A stretch of 64,000 nucleotides of DNA. Source: Pseudomonas sp. Irchel s3h17 (GTDB taxonomy: Bacteria > Pseudomonadota > Gammaproteobacteria > Pseudomonadales > Pseudomonadaceae). The stretch lies in NCBI RefSeq assembly GCF_900187505.1, contig NZ_FYDL01000002.1, positions 124,001-188,000 of the forward strand, read 5' to 3'. Under the pieces are notes generated by a model. It made no database searches and was not told the DNA's origin. It was given only the letters and a program-made list of their open reading frames with translations. Position 1 is the first letter of the stretch. Every line of letters starts with the position of its first letter. Below, piece by piece: positions 37,411 to 46,489 of the stretch. Position numbers and translations under genes: made by a program.

Positions 37411-37442
37411 CTGTGGCGAGGGCGTCGCCGCCCCCGCCACAA
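37411..37442. repeat. Single REP-like palindrome
   Basis: TGTGGCGAGGGCG-TCGC-CGCCCCCGCCACA forms an imperfect palindrome of the GTGGCGAGGG family. It stands between two convergent genes, where it could help end both transcripts. Confidence 0.6.
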
Positions 37443-37460
37443 GGCTTCGCATCGCCGCCG

Positions 37461-37790
37461 TTATGGCTCGAGCTTTTGCGGGGTTTCCTGGCCCATGCAA
37501 CGCACGGCCTTTTTCTTGGCATTGATCAGCACACCGGTCAGGCCTTTCTGCTCGGTGTCGAACAACACCAGCACGCCATCGATGCATTGCGCGACTTGCG
37601 CGGCCGGCTCCAGGGAGACTTTGTAGTCTTCGCCCGGCACGGTCTTGAGCATGGTGAACTCGTTGAGCAGCAGCGCATCTTCCGGTTTGGCAAAGTGCAG
37701 GTAGCCGTACCACCACAGGGCAGCGACGGTGCCCAGGATGCTGCAGATACCGGTGATGATCAGTGGGATAGCGTTACGTTCTTCACTCAT
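37461..37790 (-). CDS. Small single-pass membrane protein
   Basis: This 109-residue protein has one hydrophobic helix (LIITGICSILGTVAALWWYGYL, residues about 10-31, written here only as its location marker) and a C-terminal extracytoplasmic or cytoplasmic domain of about 70 residues with two cysteines (AQCIDG and VRCMGQ). No family is recognised. Its start overlaps the end of the alpha/beta-hydrolase gene by 4 bases, so the two are translationally coupled. Confidence 0.75.
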   Translation of the reverse strand: MSEERNAIPLIITGICSILGTVAALWWYGYLHFAKPEDALLLNEFTMLKTVPGEDYKVSLEPAAQVAQCIDGVLVLFDTEQKGLTGVLINAKKKAVRCMGQETPQKLEP

Positions 37791-38701
37791 TGCGGACTCT
37801 CTGGAGGTTCGATTGCTGAATTCGGGGGTGCCGGGTAATTGGGGATCTCACCCAGGCGGCGCAGACCGTTGAAATGCTGCGGATCATCAAGAAAGCGCAG
37901 CATGACGCCTCGCCAGACCGGGTCGGCGAACGTCTGCACGTGGCCGCCCCGGGTCAACTGCAGCACCCTGGGCGGGGGCGCAGCTTGATACAGTCGGATG
38001 CCGTTGGAAAGAGGCACGATCGGATCGTCGATGCTGTGGTAGATCAATTTCGGTACGCCATTGATCCGCGGCATGGCGCCGATCGCACTGTCACCGTCCG
38101 GCACCAGCCAGGACAATGGCACCTGGAACGGCCAGGTCAGCCACGAGGTGCTGAGCGCAAACCGTCCGACTTCGCGGTAACTGGCGGGTACGCCATCGAG
38201 CACCAACGCCTTGAGCTCGCGCTGACGCTGCGGGTGTTCGGCCAGGTAGTGCACGGTCAGCGCGCCGCCGAGGCTCTGGCCGAGGACGATCAGCGGCTTG
38301 CCTTTGACCTCCGGCGCCTTGTCCAGCCAGGTGAACGCCGCGTCGATGTCCTGATAGATCGCCGGCAGGCTCGGTTCGCCTTCAGACAGACCGTAACCGC
38401 GATAGTCCACCAGTAGCACCTGGTAACCCTCTTTCGGCAGCCAATAGCTACCGCCGAGGTGCATCGGCAGATTGCCGCCGTTGCCGTGCAGGTGCAGCAC
38501 CGTGCCTTTGACCTCGACGCCCTGCTTGGCCGGCAACCACCAGGCGTGCAGCCGGAGGCCGTCGACCGTGGTCAGGGTGACATCGCGGTACTCGAGCCCG
38601 GCCTTTTCCGGTGTGAACGACTGGCCCGGCTCCGGGTAGAACAGCAGCGAACTGCAACCGCCCAAAGTCAGTAGCAGGCAGACGATGCCGAGGATTCTCA
38701 T
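37787..38701 (-). CDS. Alpha/beta-hydrolase lipoprotein
   Basis: This 304-residue envelope hydrolase has a lipoprotein signal (LLLTLGGCSSLLF). The core shows the HLHGNGGNLP oxyanion region, DYRGYGLSEGEPS, the nucleophile elbow VLGQSLGGAL, a late aspartate (SIDDPIVPLSNG) and a histidine (TRGGHVQTF), the full catalytic set. It resembles the BEM46/YfhR-type serine hydrolases, whose substrates are unknown. The start at 38701 gives a proper signal peptide; the longer frame runs into REPIN DNA. Confidence 0.87.
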   Translation of the reverse strand: MRILGIVCLLLTLGGCSSLLFYPEPGQSFTPEKAGLEYRDVTLTTVDGLRLHAWWLPAKQGVEVKGTVLHLHGNGGNLPMHLGGSYWLPKEGYQVLLVDYRGYGLSEGEPSLPAIYQDIDAAFTWLDKAPEVKGKPLIVLGQSLGGALTVHYLAEHPQRQRELKALVLDGVPASYREVGRFALSTSWLTWPFQVPLSWLVPDGDSAIGAMPRINGVPKLIYHSIDDPIVPLSNGIRLYQAAPPPRVLQLTRGGHVQTFADPVWRGVMLRFLDDPQHFNGLRRLGEIPNYPAPPNSAIEPPESPQ

Positions 38702-38750
38702 CCGTTTGAAACCTCGCAGTGAAGAGTTGATTTCGTGGACCTGACCTGGT

Positions 38751-38898
38751 CCGTGGCGAGGGAGCAAGCTCGCGCTGGGCTGCGAAGCGGCCCCAAAGGC
38801 TGTAATCGCAGTCTGTCAGGTAAATCGCGTTCAATTGGTTTACGACTGCTGCGCCCGAACGCGGACCTGCCGGCGGGAGCAAGCTCCCTCTCCACGGG
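38751..38898. repeat. Degenerate REPIN of the GTGGCGAGGGAGC type
   Basis: CCGTGGCGAGGGAGCAAGCT (from 38751) is matched by inverted GGGAGCAAGCTCCCTC then TCCACGG ending near 38898. The arms are less perfect than at 32354, and the intervening 100 bases contain no gene. Confidence 0.7.
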
Positions 38899-38910
38899 TG
38901 TCCTTATCAG

Positions 38911-40188
38911 TCACAAAATATTGGAGTAATCCGCTTCGATCCGGTCCAGGCTCAGGTGATTCAGGAAGTTGGAGAAGCACATCCAGGCCGACAGCGCGTT
39001 CATGTCACGGAACTGCGCTGGCAAGTACTTGGGGGGTTCCACCAGGCCTTCATCCACCAACTGGCGCAAGGTGCGCATGTCTTCCAGGGTGGTCTTGCCG
39101 CAAAACAGCAACGGGATCTGCTCGAGCTTGCCTTTACGCACGGCCAACTGAATGTAGTTGTAAACCATGATAAAGCCCTTGAGGTAGGACAAGTCTTTGG
39201 TAAATGGCAGGCCATTGGGCACCGAACCGCGAAATACCCGGCTCGCATTGCCATAGCTTTCAGCCATCTCGAAACCTTGCTCGCGGAAGAACTCGAAGAT
39301 CTGCAGGAAGTCCGCGCCCTCCTCGACCATGTGAATGGCCCGGGTACGGTTGGTCAGTTTGCGCAAGCGGCTGGGGTAGGAAGCGAACGTGATGATCTCC
39401 ATCAGGATCGCCAGGCCTTCCTGGGTCACGGTCGAAGACGGCGGCCCCTTGGACAGGAAGGTGCAGATCGGCTGGTTCAACCCGTTGAGCGTCGTGCCGA
39501 CATGCACCAGGCCTTCATGGACCTCCAGGGCGCGCACGTCACGGTCGTTGAACATCGCATCGGCGCGGATCTTGATGTAGTCGGCACCCGCCGCCGCATC
39601 GGCGACGATACCGTCGGACTCAAACACCCGGATGGTTTCCTCGGTTTCACCGAACACCTTGTTCAAGCGAGTTTGCAGCAGATGCACCGCCTCTTTGGCG
39701 GTGAGGATCTTCGGCTCGTCCTTCAGGTCGCCCCGGCCATCGATATTGTTCAGGTAATCGGACATCATCAGGCCAAGGTCGGCCAGGGTCGGGTCACCGG
39801 CGTGGAACGCATCGGAGGCGGCGCCATAGAGCTCCTGCGAGATCAGCCCGAAGTCTTCGGTGCCACGGGCCTCGAGCATCCGCACCACCATGCGGTACTC
39901 CTTGCACATGCGCCGCATGATCTGCCCGACCGGGTTGAACTGACCCAACTGGCGGGTGATATCACGCTCGATGTTCTGGAACTCCAGCTTGACCTTGCTC
40001 GAGTCGAAGGACAGCGGCCGATTGAGGTAGTAGTCACGGTCCACCGCCGGCATTTCCTTGCCTTTGGCCTTGAGGAAGCCGTTGCGGATGTTGTCGTCCC
40101 ACTTCACCGCATCGAGGACGCGGATCGGCGTCTGCGCCAGCACTATGCGATCAGACAGGGTACGTATCGTCTGCTGGTATTCGTCCAC
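38911..40188 (-). CDS. DUF1704 / QEGLA-motif protein, MATCAP-like metallopeptidase fold
   Basis: This 425-residue protein is of the family databases call 'flavohemoglobin expression-modulating QEGLA motif protein'. It has an HExxxH motif, ALEVHEGLVHVGTTL (H224, E225, H229), and the name-giving STVTQEGLAILMEI (256-260), whose glutamate could be the third metal ligand. This pattern matches DUF1704, the domain of animal tubulin tyrosine carboxypeptidases (MATCAP), so a zinc peptidase activity is plausible. No bacterial substrate is known to me. The start is GTG with GGGAG upstream. Confidence 0.83.
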   Translation of the reverse strand: MDEYQQTIRTLSDRIVLAQTPIRVLDAVKWDDNIRNGFLKAKGKEMPAVDRDYYLNRPLSFDSSKVKLEFQNIERDITRQLGQFNPVGQIMRRMCKEYRMVVRMLEARGTEDFGLISQELYGAASDAFHAGDPTLADLGLMMSDYLNNIDGRGDLKDEPKILTAKEAVHLLQTRLNKVFGETEETIRVFESDGIVADAAAGADYIKIRADAMFNDRDVRALEVHEGLVHVGTTLNGLNQPICTFLSKGPPSSTVTQEGLAILMEIITFASYPSRLRKLTNRTRAIHMVEEGADFLQIFEFFREQGFEMAESYGNASRVFRGSVPNGLPFTKDLSYLKGFIMVYNYIQLAVRKGKLEQIPLLFCGKTTLEDMRTLRQLVDEGLVEPPKYLPAQFRDMNALSAWMCFSNFLNHLSLDRIEADYSNIL

Positions 40189-40224
40189 CGGTTGCTCCCT
40201 TTGATAACCGTTGCGTTGCTGCGT

Positions 40225-40776
40225 TTATTGGGTTTTTACCCGCCGCTGGTAGCGTGCGGCTTCGACGAATACGTCGGAGTTGGCCGGATCATCCAGGTAG
40301 GCGAACACTTGATCCATGGGGCTGTCGACCAGCACCCCCTCGCCGTCGTCGGTCTTGAAGGCTTCGCCTCCCAGGTGCTTTTGCCCGACCGCCTGGTTGA
40401 TCAGGTCGAGATCGAGGTTATAGATCACCAGCTCGTCCTGGTCGGTGAGTTCGAAGCCGGCAATGGTGAAGTGACCGCCGTACTGGGCCGGCACCTTGGC
40501 CGAGACGTACCAGCGGTTGCCATGGCGCGAGACCGTGAACGGATAGGCCTCACGCTCCCTGGGATTGGCCTTGAAGTAGCTGACGGCCTGGTAGCGCCCC
40601 GGGCCGATGCGCGTCAGCTCCAGGTTCTGTGCTTCGCCCCAGGCGTTCTTGCTGGTCCACATGCCGAGCAACGCTGCAGGCGCGGCCTCACTGGCGGGCA
40701 ACGGCTCCTTGAACGAGACCAGGCAGCCGCTGAGCAGCAGGAACGACAGAGCGATCACGACACGCCAGCACTTCAT
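40225..40776 (-). CDS. Hypothetical lipoprotein
   Basis: This 183-residue protein has a lipobox (LLLSGCLVS). The mature domain is strand-rich and carries LLGMWTSKNAWGEAQNLEL and AYPFTVSRHGNRWYVSAKVP, consistent with a lipocalin-like or Cgr-type beta fold, though I cannot assign one. It lies 36 bp upstream of the DUF1704 gene on the same strand and is probably co-transcribed with it. Confidence 0.78.
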   Translation of the reverse strand: MKCWRVVIALSFLLLSGCLVSFKEPLPASEAAPAALLGMWTSKNAWGEAQNLELTRIGPGRYQAVSYFKANPREREAYPFTVSRHGNRWYVSAKVPAQYGGHFTIAGFELTDQDELVIYNLDLDLINQAVGQKHLGGEAFKTDDGEGVLVDSPMDQVFAYLDDPANSDVFVEAARYQRRVKTQ

Positions 40777-40824
40777 TCAATACTCCCTATGAATACACAC
40801 CCGCGAATGTGGCAACGGTCCTGT

Positions 40825-41541
40825 TTACACCGAAGCCAGCACCAAATGCATGTACCGCGTGAGAATACCGAGCATTTCGGCTTCCGCCTGCGGCTCTGCC
40901 TCGTTGAGCAGGCCTTGATATTCCATCCGTCCGATAATCGCCGTCAACACTTTGGCATCCTGCTGTGGCTCACGCGAACCCAACACCTGGAAAAGCTGGC
41001 AGGTGCCTTGCAGGAGAATCTGTTGATGGGAGCGCACCAACAGCGCCAGGCGTGGATTGAGCAGCGCTTCCTGGCGGAACGCCTGCTCGGCCATCAAATG
41101 TTCGCGACGGGTGACCAGTTGCCGCTGAACATAGTCCGCCATCAGCCGCGCAATATTGTCGGCCAGTTGCGAGCGGGACTCAGGGCTGCCGTCGCCACTG
41201 ACCACCATTTCCCGCAGCAAGCCTTCGTTGTTCACCCATAGCTTGGCCATGTAGGCCGCACTGCGCTCCACGTATTGGGCGAAGGTATCGGTGAGCAAGT
41301 CATCGATATCCTTGAAGTAGTAAGTGGTGGCCGACAGCGGCACGCCCGCCTCGGCGGCCACGGCGCGGTGACGCACGGCGCGCACGCCATCGCGCACGAC
41401 AATACGCATCGCCGCGTCGAGAATGTCCTGTCGACGCTGTTCACTGCCCTGTCGGCTGGCCTTGCGGCCCTGGTACTGAACACTTTCCGCGACCGCAGTG
41501 GCGATGCCCGCTGCACCTTCTTGAGCAATTGCACGGTTCAC
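40825..41541 (-). CDS. TetR-family regulator next to lysS
   Basis: This 238-residue regulator has a helix-turn-helix at residues about 40-85 (ILDAAMRIVVRDGVRAVRHR, AVAAEAGVPLSATTYYFKD) and an all-helical C-terminal domain. An unusual N-terminal extension of about 30 polar residues precedes the DNA-binding domain. The start is GTG at 41541. A TetR gene at this place, between lysS and small envelope genes, is conserved in pseudomonads. Its targets may be the downstream lipoprotein/DUF1704 genes. Confidence 0.85.
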   Translation of the reverse strand: MNRAIAQEGAAGIATAVAESVQYQGRKASRQGSEQRRQDILDAAMRIVVRDGVRAVRHRAVAAEAGVPLSATTYYFKDIDDLLTDTFAQYVERSAAYMAKLWVNNEGLLREMVVSGDGSPESRSQLADNIARLMADYVQRQLVTRREHLMAEQAFRQEALLNPRLALLVRSHQQILLQGTCQLFQVLGSREPQQDAKVLTAIIGRMEYQGLLNEAEPQAEAEMLGILTRYMHLVLASV

Positions 41542-41604
41542 GACAGGTATTCCTCTCTAATCTGCAAAAGTAACCAATTGATACATTTGTACCAGACAGG
41601 CAAT

Positions 41605-41634
41605 AAAAAGCCGCCTGTTTTAGGCGGCTTTTTT
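41605..41634 (-). terminator. Bidirectional intrinsic terminator after lysS
   Basis: AGCCGCCT (41609-41616) pairs with AGGCGGCT (41622-41629) around five bases, flanked by A-run and T-run on the two sides. It follows the lysS stop on the minus strand by about 10 bases. Confidence 0.9.
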
Positions 41635-41644
41635 ACTGAAACGT

Positions 41645-43147
41645 TTACGCTTGCGGGCGCATGTGCGGGAACAGGATCACATCACGGATCGACGGTGAGT
41701 TGGTCAACAACATCACCAGGCGATCGATGCCGATCCCTTCACCGGCCGTTGGCGGCATGCCGTACTCCAGCGCACGTACGAAATCGGCGTCGTAGTGCAT
41801 GGCTTCGTCGTCACCGGCGTCCTTGTCGGCCACCTGAGCCATGAAGCGCTCGGCCTGGTCTTCGGCATCATTGAGCTCGGAGTAGGCGTTGGCGATTTCA
41901 CGGCCACCGATGAACAGCTCGAATCGGTCGGTGACGTTCGGGTTATCGTCATTACGACGGGCCAGCGGCGACACTTCGAACGGGTACTGGGTGATGAAGT
42001 GCGGCTGCTCCAGCTTGTGCTCGACCAGTTCTTCGAAAATCATCACCTGCAGCTTGCCCAGGCCTTCGAAACCCAGCACCTTGGCGCCGGCTTTCTTGGC
42101 AATGGCGCGGGCCTTGTCGATGTCGTTCAGGTCGTCGGCGGTCAGCTCGGGGTTGTACTTGAGGATCGAGTCGAACACCGACAGGCGCACGAACGGCTCG
42201 CCGAAGTGGAACACCTTGTCGCCGTACGGCACGTCGGTGCTGCCCAGAACCAGCTGCGCCAGTTCACGGAACAGTTCTTCGGTCAGGTCCATGTTGTCTT
42301 CGTAGTCGGCGTAAGCCTGGTAGAACTCCAACATGGTGAATTCAGGGTTGTGACGAGTCGAAACGCCTTCGTTACGGAAGTTGCGGTTGATCTCGAACAC
42401 CTTCTCGAAACCACCGACCACCAGGCGCTTGAGGTACAGCTCCGGTGCGATGCGCAGGAACATTTCCATGTCCAGGGCATTGTGGTGGGTTTCGAACGGC
42501 TTGGCCGCCGCACCACCCGGAATGGTTTGCAGCATCGGCGTTTCCACTTCCAGGAAGTCACGCTGCATCAGGAAGCTGCGGATGTGGGCAATCACTTGCG
42601 AACGCACGCGGAAGGTCTGGCGCACTTCATCGTTGACGATCAGGTCAACGTAACGCTGGCGGTAGCGTTGCTCGGTGTCGGTCAGGCCGTGGTGCTTGTC
42701 CGGCAGCGGGCGCAGCGACTTGGTCAGCAGGCGCACGTGGGTCATTTCAACGTACAGGTCGCCCTTGCCGGAACGGGCCAGGGTGCCTTCGGCGGCAATG
42801 ATGTCGCCCATGTCCCAGGTTTTCACCGAGGCCAGGGTTTCTTCGGACAGGGTCTTACGGTTGACGTAAACCTGGATCCGCCCGGTCATGTCCTGGATCA
42901 CCATGAACGAGCCACGGTTGAGCATGATGCGACCGGCAACCTTGACCGGGATTGCAGCCTCTGCGAGCTCTTCCTTGGTCTTGTCCGCGTATTGCTTCTG
43001 CAGGGCATCGCAGTAGTTTTCGCGGCGGAAGTCGTTCGGGAAGGCATTGCCCTTGGCGCGCTCGGCAGCAAGCTTTTCCTTGCGCAGGGCGATCAGGGAG
43101 TTTTCTTCCTGTTGCAGGGCTTGCGGATCGAGTTCTAGGTCGCTCAT
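41645..43147 (-). CDS. lysS: Lysyl-tRNA synthetase, class II
   Basis: This 500-residue enzyme has an N-terminal OB-fold anticodon-binding domain ([19 protein letters not shown]). The class II catalytic core follows, with motif 1 ([21 protein letters not shown]), motif 2 ([18 protein letters not shown]) and motif 3 ([20 protein letters not shown]). It charges tRNA-Lys. It lies downstream of prfB, an order shared with enteric bacteria, with a REP element in the 79-bp gap. Confidence 0.97.
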   Translation of the reverse strand: MSDLELDPQALQQEENSLIALRKEKLAAERAKGNAFPNDFRRENYCDALQKQYADKTKEELAEAAIPVKVAGRIMLNRGSFMVIQDMTGRIQVYVNRKTLSEETLASVKTWDMGDIIAAEGTLARSGKGDLYVEMTHVRLLTKSLRPLPDKHHGLTDTEQRYRQRYVDLIVNDEVRQTFRVRSQVIAHIRSFLMQRDFLEVETPMLQTIPGGAAAKPFETHHNALDMEMFLRIAPELYLKRLVVGGFEKVFEINRNFRNEGVSTRHNPEFTMLEFYQAYADYEDNMDLTEELFRELAQLVLGSTDVPYGDKVFHFGEPFVRLSVFDSILKYNPELTADDLNDIDKARAIAKKAGAKVLGFEGLGKLQVMIFEELVEHKLEQPHFITQYPFEVSPLARRNDDNPNVTDRFELFIGGREIANAYSELNDAEDQAERFMAQVADKDAGDDEAMHYDADFVRALEYGMPPTAGEGIGIDRLVMLLTNSPSIRDVILFPHMRPQA

Positions 43148-43176
43148 GTCTTTAAATATTCCATCAGGTTCGTTGC

Positions 43177-43217
43177 CCCCGGCCTGCGGCCGGGGATCGC
43201 GGGCAAGCCCGCTCCTA
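43177..43217. repeat. Hairpin plus single REP between prfB and lysS
   Basis: CCCCGGCC-TGC-GGCCGGGG (43177-43195) is a perfect 8-bp hairpin. A single REP arm, ATCGCGGGCAAGCCCGCTCC then TACAG, follows. Both lie within the prfB-lysS gap and would be in a shared transcript. Confidence 0.7.
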
Positions 43218-43226
43218 CAGAGTGTC

Positions 43227-44322
43227 TTACAGGCCTTGCTTCAGGCTCGCCACCAGGTACTCGTCGATGTCGCCGTCGAGCACCTTGTCGCAGTCGCTGC
43301 GCTCGATGTTGGTACGCAGATCCTTGATCCGCGATGCATCAAGTACATAGGAGCGGATCTGGTGACCCCAGCCGATGTCCGACTTGGTGTCTTCCAGCGC
43401 TTGCGAGGCGGCGTTGCGTTTCTGCACTTCCTGCTCGTACAAGCGCGCCCGCAACATTTTCATCGCGGTGTCTTTGTTCGCATGCTGGGAGCGTTCGTTC
43501 TGGCAGCAGACCACGGTGTTGCTCGGTACGTGGGTGATACGTACGGCCGAGTCGGTGGTGTTTACGTGCTGACCACCGGCACCGGAGGAGCGGTAGGTGT
43601 CGATGCGCAGGTCCGACGGGTTGATGTCGATTTCGATGTTGTCATCGATTTCAGGCGACACGAACACGGCCGAGAACGAGGTGTGACGACGGTTGCCGGA
43701 GTCATACGGGCTCTTGCGCACCAGGCGGTGTACACCGATTTCGGTGCGCAGCCAGCCAAAGGCGTATTCGCCCTTGATGTGCACGGTGGCGCCCTTGATC
43801 CCGGCGACTTCACCGGCCGACAGTTCCATGATGGTCGCGTCGAAACCGCGTTTGTCGGCCCAGCGCAGGTACATGCGCAGCAGGATGTTGGCCCAGTCCT
43901 GGGCCTCGGTACCGCCGGAGCCGGCCTGGATGTCCAGGTAAGCGTTGTTGGCGTCCATCTCACCGCTGAACATGCGACGGAATTCGAGTTTTTCCAGGGA
44001 CTCGCGCAGGCGCTCGACTTCGGCAGCGACGTCATCGACGGCGGCCTGGTCTTCTTCTTCGGCGGACATCAGCAGCAGGTCTTTGGCATCGGCCAGACCG
44101 CTGTGCATTTCGTCGAGGGTTTCGACGATCTGAGCTAGCAGCGACCGCTCGCGGCCCAGTTCCTGAGCGTACGACGGGTTGTTCCAGACATTCGGATCTT
44201 CAAGCTCGCGATTGACTTCAGTCAGACGCTCATGCTTTTGATCGTAGTCAAAGATACCCCCGAATAGTTTCGGAGCGCTCGGACAGGTCCTTGATACTGT
44301 TAAGGATCGGGTTGATTTCCAT
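43227..44322 (-). CDS. prfB: Peptide chain release factor 2, with programmed +1 frameshift
   Basis: RF2 recognises UGA and UAA stop codons. The start is the ATG at 44322. The first 24 codons end in GGG TAT CTT and then an in-frame TGA; slipping by one base continues into [13 protein letters not shown] and on to the stop at 43227, giving about 364 residues. The GGQ motif is [13 protein letters not shown]. The codon-recognition tripeptide is SPY ([14 protein letters not shown]) rather than the SPF of E. coli. The in-frame stop is autoregulatory, so this is not a broken gene. Confidence 0.96.
44248..44253 (-). other. prfB: RF2 programmed frameshift site (CTTTGA)
   Basis: On the minus strand the sequence GGGGGTATCTTTGAC provides the internal Shine-Dalgarno-like run, the slippery CTT codon, the UGA stop and the following C, matching the established prfB site. 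Confidence 0.95.
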
Positions 44323-44428
44323 GGCGGGCAGCACTCGTTGGCGAACTTTTGAAAGCCGACGAGTATAACGTAATCAGGCCGTCACGGCAGCCCGCCTGGC
44401 GGCTTTAGCTACGAATGAACAGCCTGGC

Positions 44429-45436
44429 TCATTCAATCCCCACCTGATTGCGCCCATTGTTTTTGGCCTGGTACAACCCCTTGTCCGCCGCCGAGATCAA
44501 TTGCCGGCTGTCACTGCTCGGTTGCGGGGTGATGGTCGAGAGTCCGATGCTGATGGTCAGGCAGCCTCCCTCGGCCGGCGCAATGTGCGGGATTTTCAGG
44601 GCTACCACGGTCTGGCGCAGCTTTTCCGCCACCAGCCGGGCGCCGCCCGGCGAGGTATTGGGCAGCACCAACGCAAACTCTTCGCCACCATAACGGGCCG
44701 GCAGATCCGACGGTCGGCTGCTGGCCTCGCGAATCGCCGCGGCCACCTTGCGCAGGGCTTCGTCACCTTCCAGGTGGCCGAAGTTGTCGTTGTAGGACTT
44801 GAAATAGTCGACATCGATCATCAACAGCGACAGTTGGCTCTGGTCACGCATGGCCCGGCGCCATTCCAGCTCCAGGTATTCGTCGAAGTGACGGCGATTG
44901 GACAGGCCGGTCAGGCCGTCGGAGTTCATCAACCGTTGCAGCACCAGGTTGGTGTCGAGCAACTGCTGCTGGCTGACTCGCAACGCCCGGTAGGCGGCAT
45001 CGCGCTGGATCAGCGTGGTGTAGGAGCGTGAGTGGTAACGAATGCGCGCCACCAGCTCGATGTTGTCCGGCAGTTTCACCAGGTAATCGTTGGCCCCGGC
45101 CGCAAAGGCCGCGCTCTTGATCAAGGGATCTTCCTTGGTCGACAGCACGATGATCGGAATGTCCTTGGTCGCCGGGTGATTGCGATACTCGCGCACCAGC
45201 GACAAGCCATCCAGGCCCGGCATGACCAGGTCCTGCAGGATCACGGTCGGCTTGATCCGGACGGCCTGGGCAATGGCCTGGTGCGGATCGGCACAGAAAT
45301 GGAAGTCGATGTTGTCTTCGCTCGCCAATCCACGACGCACGGCTTCACCGATCATGGCCTGGTCGTCGACCAGCAGCACCATGGCGGCATTTTCATCGGT
45401 TTTAAAATCGTCGAGCTGTAAATCATCCATGGGCAT
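44429..45436 (-). CDS. wspR: WspR diguanylate cyclase response regulator
   Basis: This 335-residue output protein of the Wsp system has an N-terminal receiver domain ([18 protein letters not shown]; phosphorylated aspartate in [11 protein letters not shown]). A helical linker follows, then a GGDEF domain with active motif RYGGEEF and an upstream RxxD inhibitory site (RPSD), so it should make c-di-GMP and be product inhibited. Phosphorylation by WspE activates it in relatives. It is the last gene of the Wsp set, 42 bp after wspF. Confidence 0.95.
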   Translation of the reverse strand: MPMDDLQLDDFKTDENAAMVLLVDDQAMIGEAVRRGLASEDNIDFHFCADPHQAIAQAVRIKPTVILQDLVMPGLDGLSLVREYRNHPATKDIPIIVLSTKEDPLIKSAAFAAGANDYLVKLPDNIELVARIRYHSRSYTTLIQRDAAYRALRVSQQQLLDTNLVLQRLMNSDGLTGLSNRRHFDEYLELEWRRAMRDQSQLSLLMIDVDYFKSYNDNFGHLEGDEALRKVAAAIREASSRPSDLPARYGGEEFALVLPNTSPGGARLVAEKLRQTVVALKIPHIAPAEGGCLTISIGLSTITPQPSSDSRQLISAADKGLYQAKNNGRNQVGIE

Positions 45437-45478
45437 TCACCTGAATTACTACCTGGCCAGTACCGCTGCTGATGTCGT

Positions 45479-46489
45479 TCATTTTGCAAAGATCTCCAGC
45501 AATCGTGGCGCTATTTTCTCCAGCGGGCGGATTTCCACAGCGGCATCGATGGCGGCGGCGGCTTTCGGCATGCCGTACACCGCACTGCTGTGCTGATCCT
45601 GAGCGATGGTCAGGTAACCCTGCTGGCGCATCAATTTGAGTCCCTGGGCCCCATCACGGCCCATACCGGTAAGCAGCACACCCACTGCATCCCCATTCCA
45701 GTAACTGGCCACGCTTTCGAAAAACACGTCGATCGACGGTCGATAGATCTCGTTGACCGGTTGGGCGGTGTAGGCCAGCGTGCCATTTTTCAACAACCGA
45801 ATGTGGTGGTTGGTGCCCGCCAGCAAAACCGTACCGTTTTGCGGGGGTTCGCCCTCCTCGGCCAGGCGGACGTTCAAGCCGCTGGAACTGCTGAGCCACT
45901 CGGCCATGCCGGCGGCGAACACCTGGTCGACATGCTGCACCAGCACGATGGCGGCCGGAAAATCGGGGGGCAGGCCCTTGAGCAAGACTTCCAGCGCCGC
46001 GGGCCCTCCGGCGGACGAGCCGATGGCCACCAGGCGCTGACACTGCCCCGGGCTGCGCGGCGGTACCGGGTTTGAGCGCACGCGATTGCCGCGGTCACCG
46101 ATCAACCAGCCAATATTCAGGATCTTGCGCAGCAACGGTGCTGCGGCTTCCTTCGGATCGCCGGCCCCGAGTGCCGGCGTATCCACCACATCCAGCGCGC
46201 CGTGGCCCATGGCCTCGAACACCCTGTGGACATTCTGCTGGCGATCGACCGTGACAATGACGATCGCACAAGGGGTCTCGGCCATGATCCGGCGGGTGGC
46301 CTCGACCCCGTCCATGACCGGCATGATCAAGTCCATCAGGATCAGGTCCGGGGTCAACTCGGCGCAGCGCTGCACCGCTTCCAGGCCATTACCCGCCACC
46401 CACACCACCTGATGCGCCGGCTCGAACGCCAGGGCTCGACGCAGGGCCTCCACGGCCATTGGCATATCATTGACGATTGCGATTTTCAT
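45479..46489 (-). CDS. wspF: WspF CheB-type methylesterase
   Basis: This 336-residue protein has a receiver domain (LILMDLIMPVMDGVE) and a C-terminal methylesterase with the serine in AIGSSAGGPAAL, the histidine in LVQHVDQVF and the aspartate in TGMGRDGAQGL. It removes methyl groups from WspA and so resets the signal. Loss of WspF in other pseudomonads locks WspR on and gives wrinkly colonies. The gene here is intact. Its start overlaps the wspE end by 4 bases. Confidence 0.95.
   Translation of the reverse strand: MKIAIVNDMPMAVEALRRALAFEPAHQVVWVAGNGLEAVQRCAELTPDLILMDLIMPVMDGVEATRRIMAETPCAIVIVTVDRQQNVHRVFEAMGHGALDVVDTPALGAGDPKEAAAPLLRKILNIGWLIGDRGNRVRSNPVPPRSPGQCQRLVAIGSSAGGPAALEVLLKGLPPDFPAAIVLVQHVDQVFAAGMAEWLSSSSGLNVRLAEEGEPPQNGTVLLAGTNHHIRLLKNGTLAYTAQPVNEIYRPSIDVFFESVASYWNGDAVGVLLTGMGRDGAQGLKLMRQQGYLTIAQDQHSSAVYGMPKAAAAIDAAVEIRPLEKIAPRLLEIFAK

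Noticed and set aside
44109..44322. prfB as a broken gene because of its in-frame stop
   Set aside because: The CTTTGA context is the known autoregulatory frameshift, and the joined frames give a full-length RF2.
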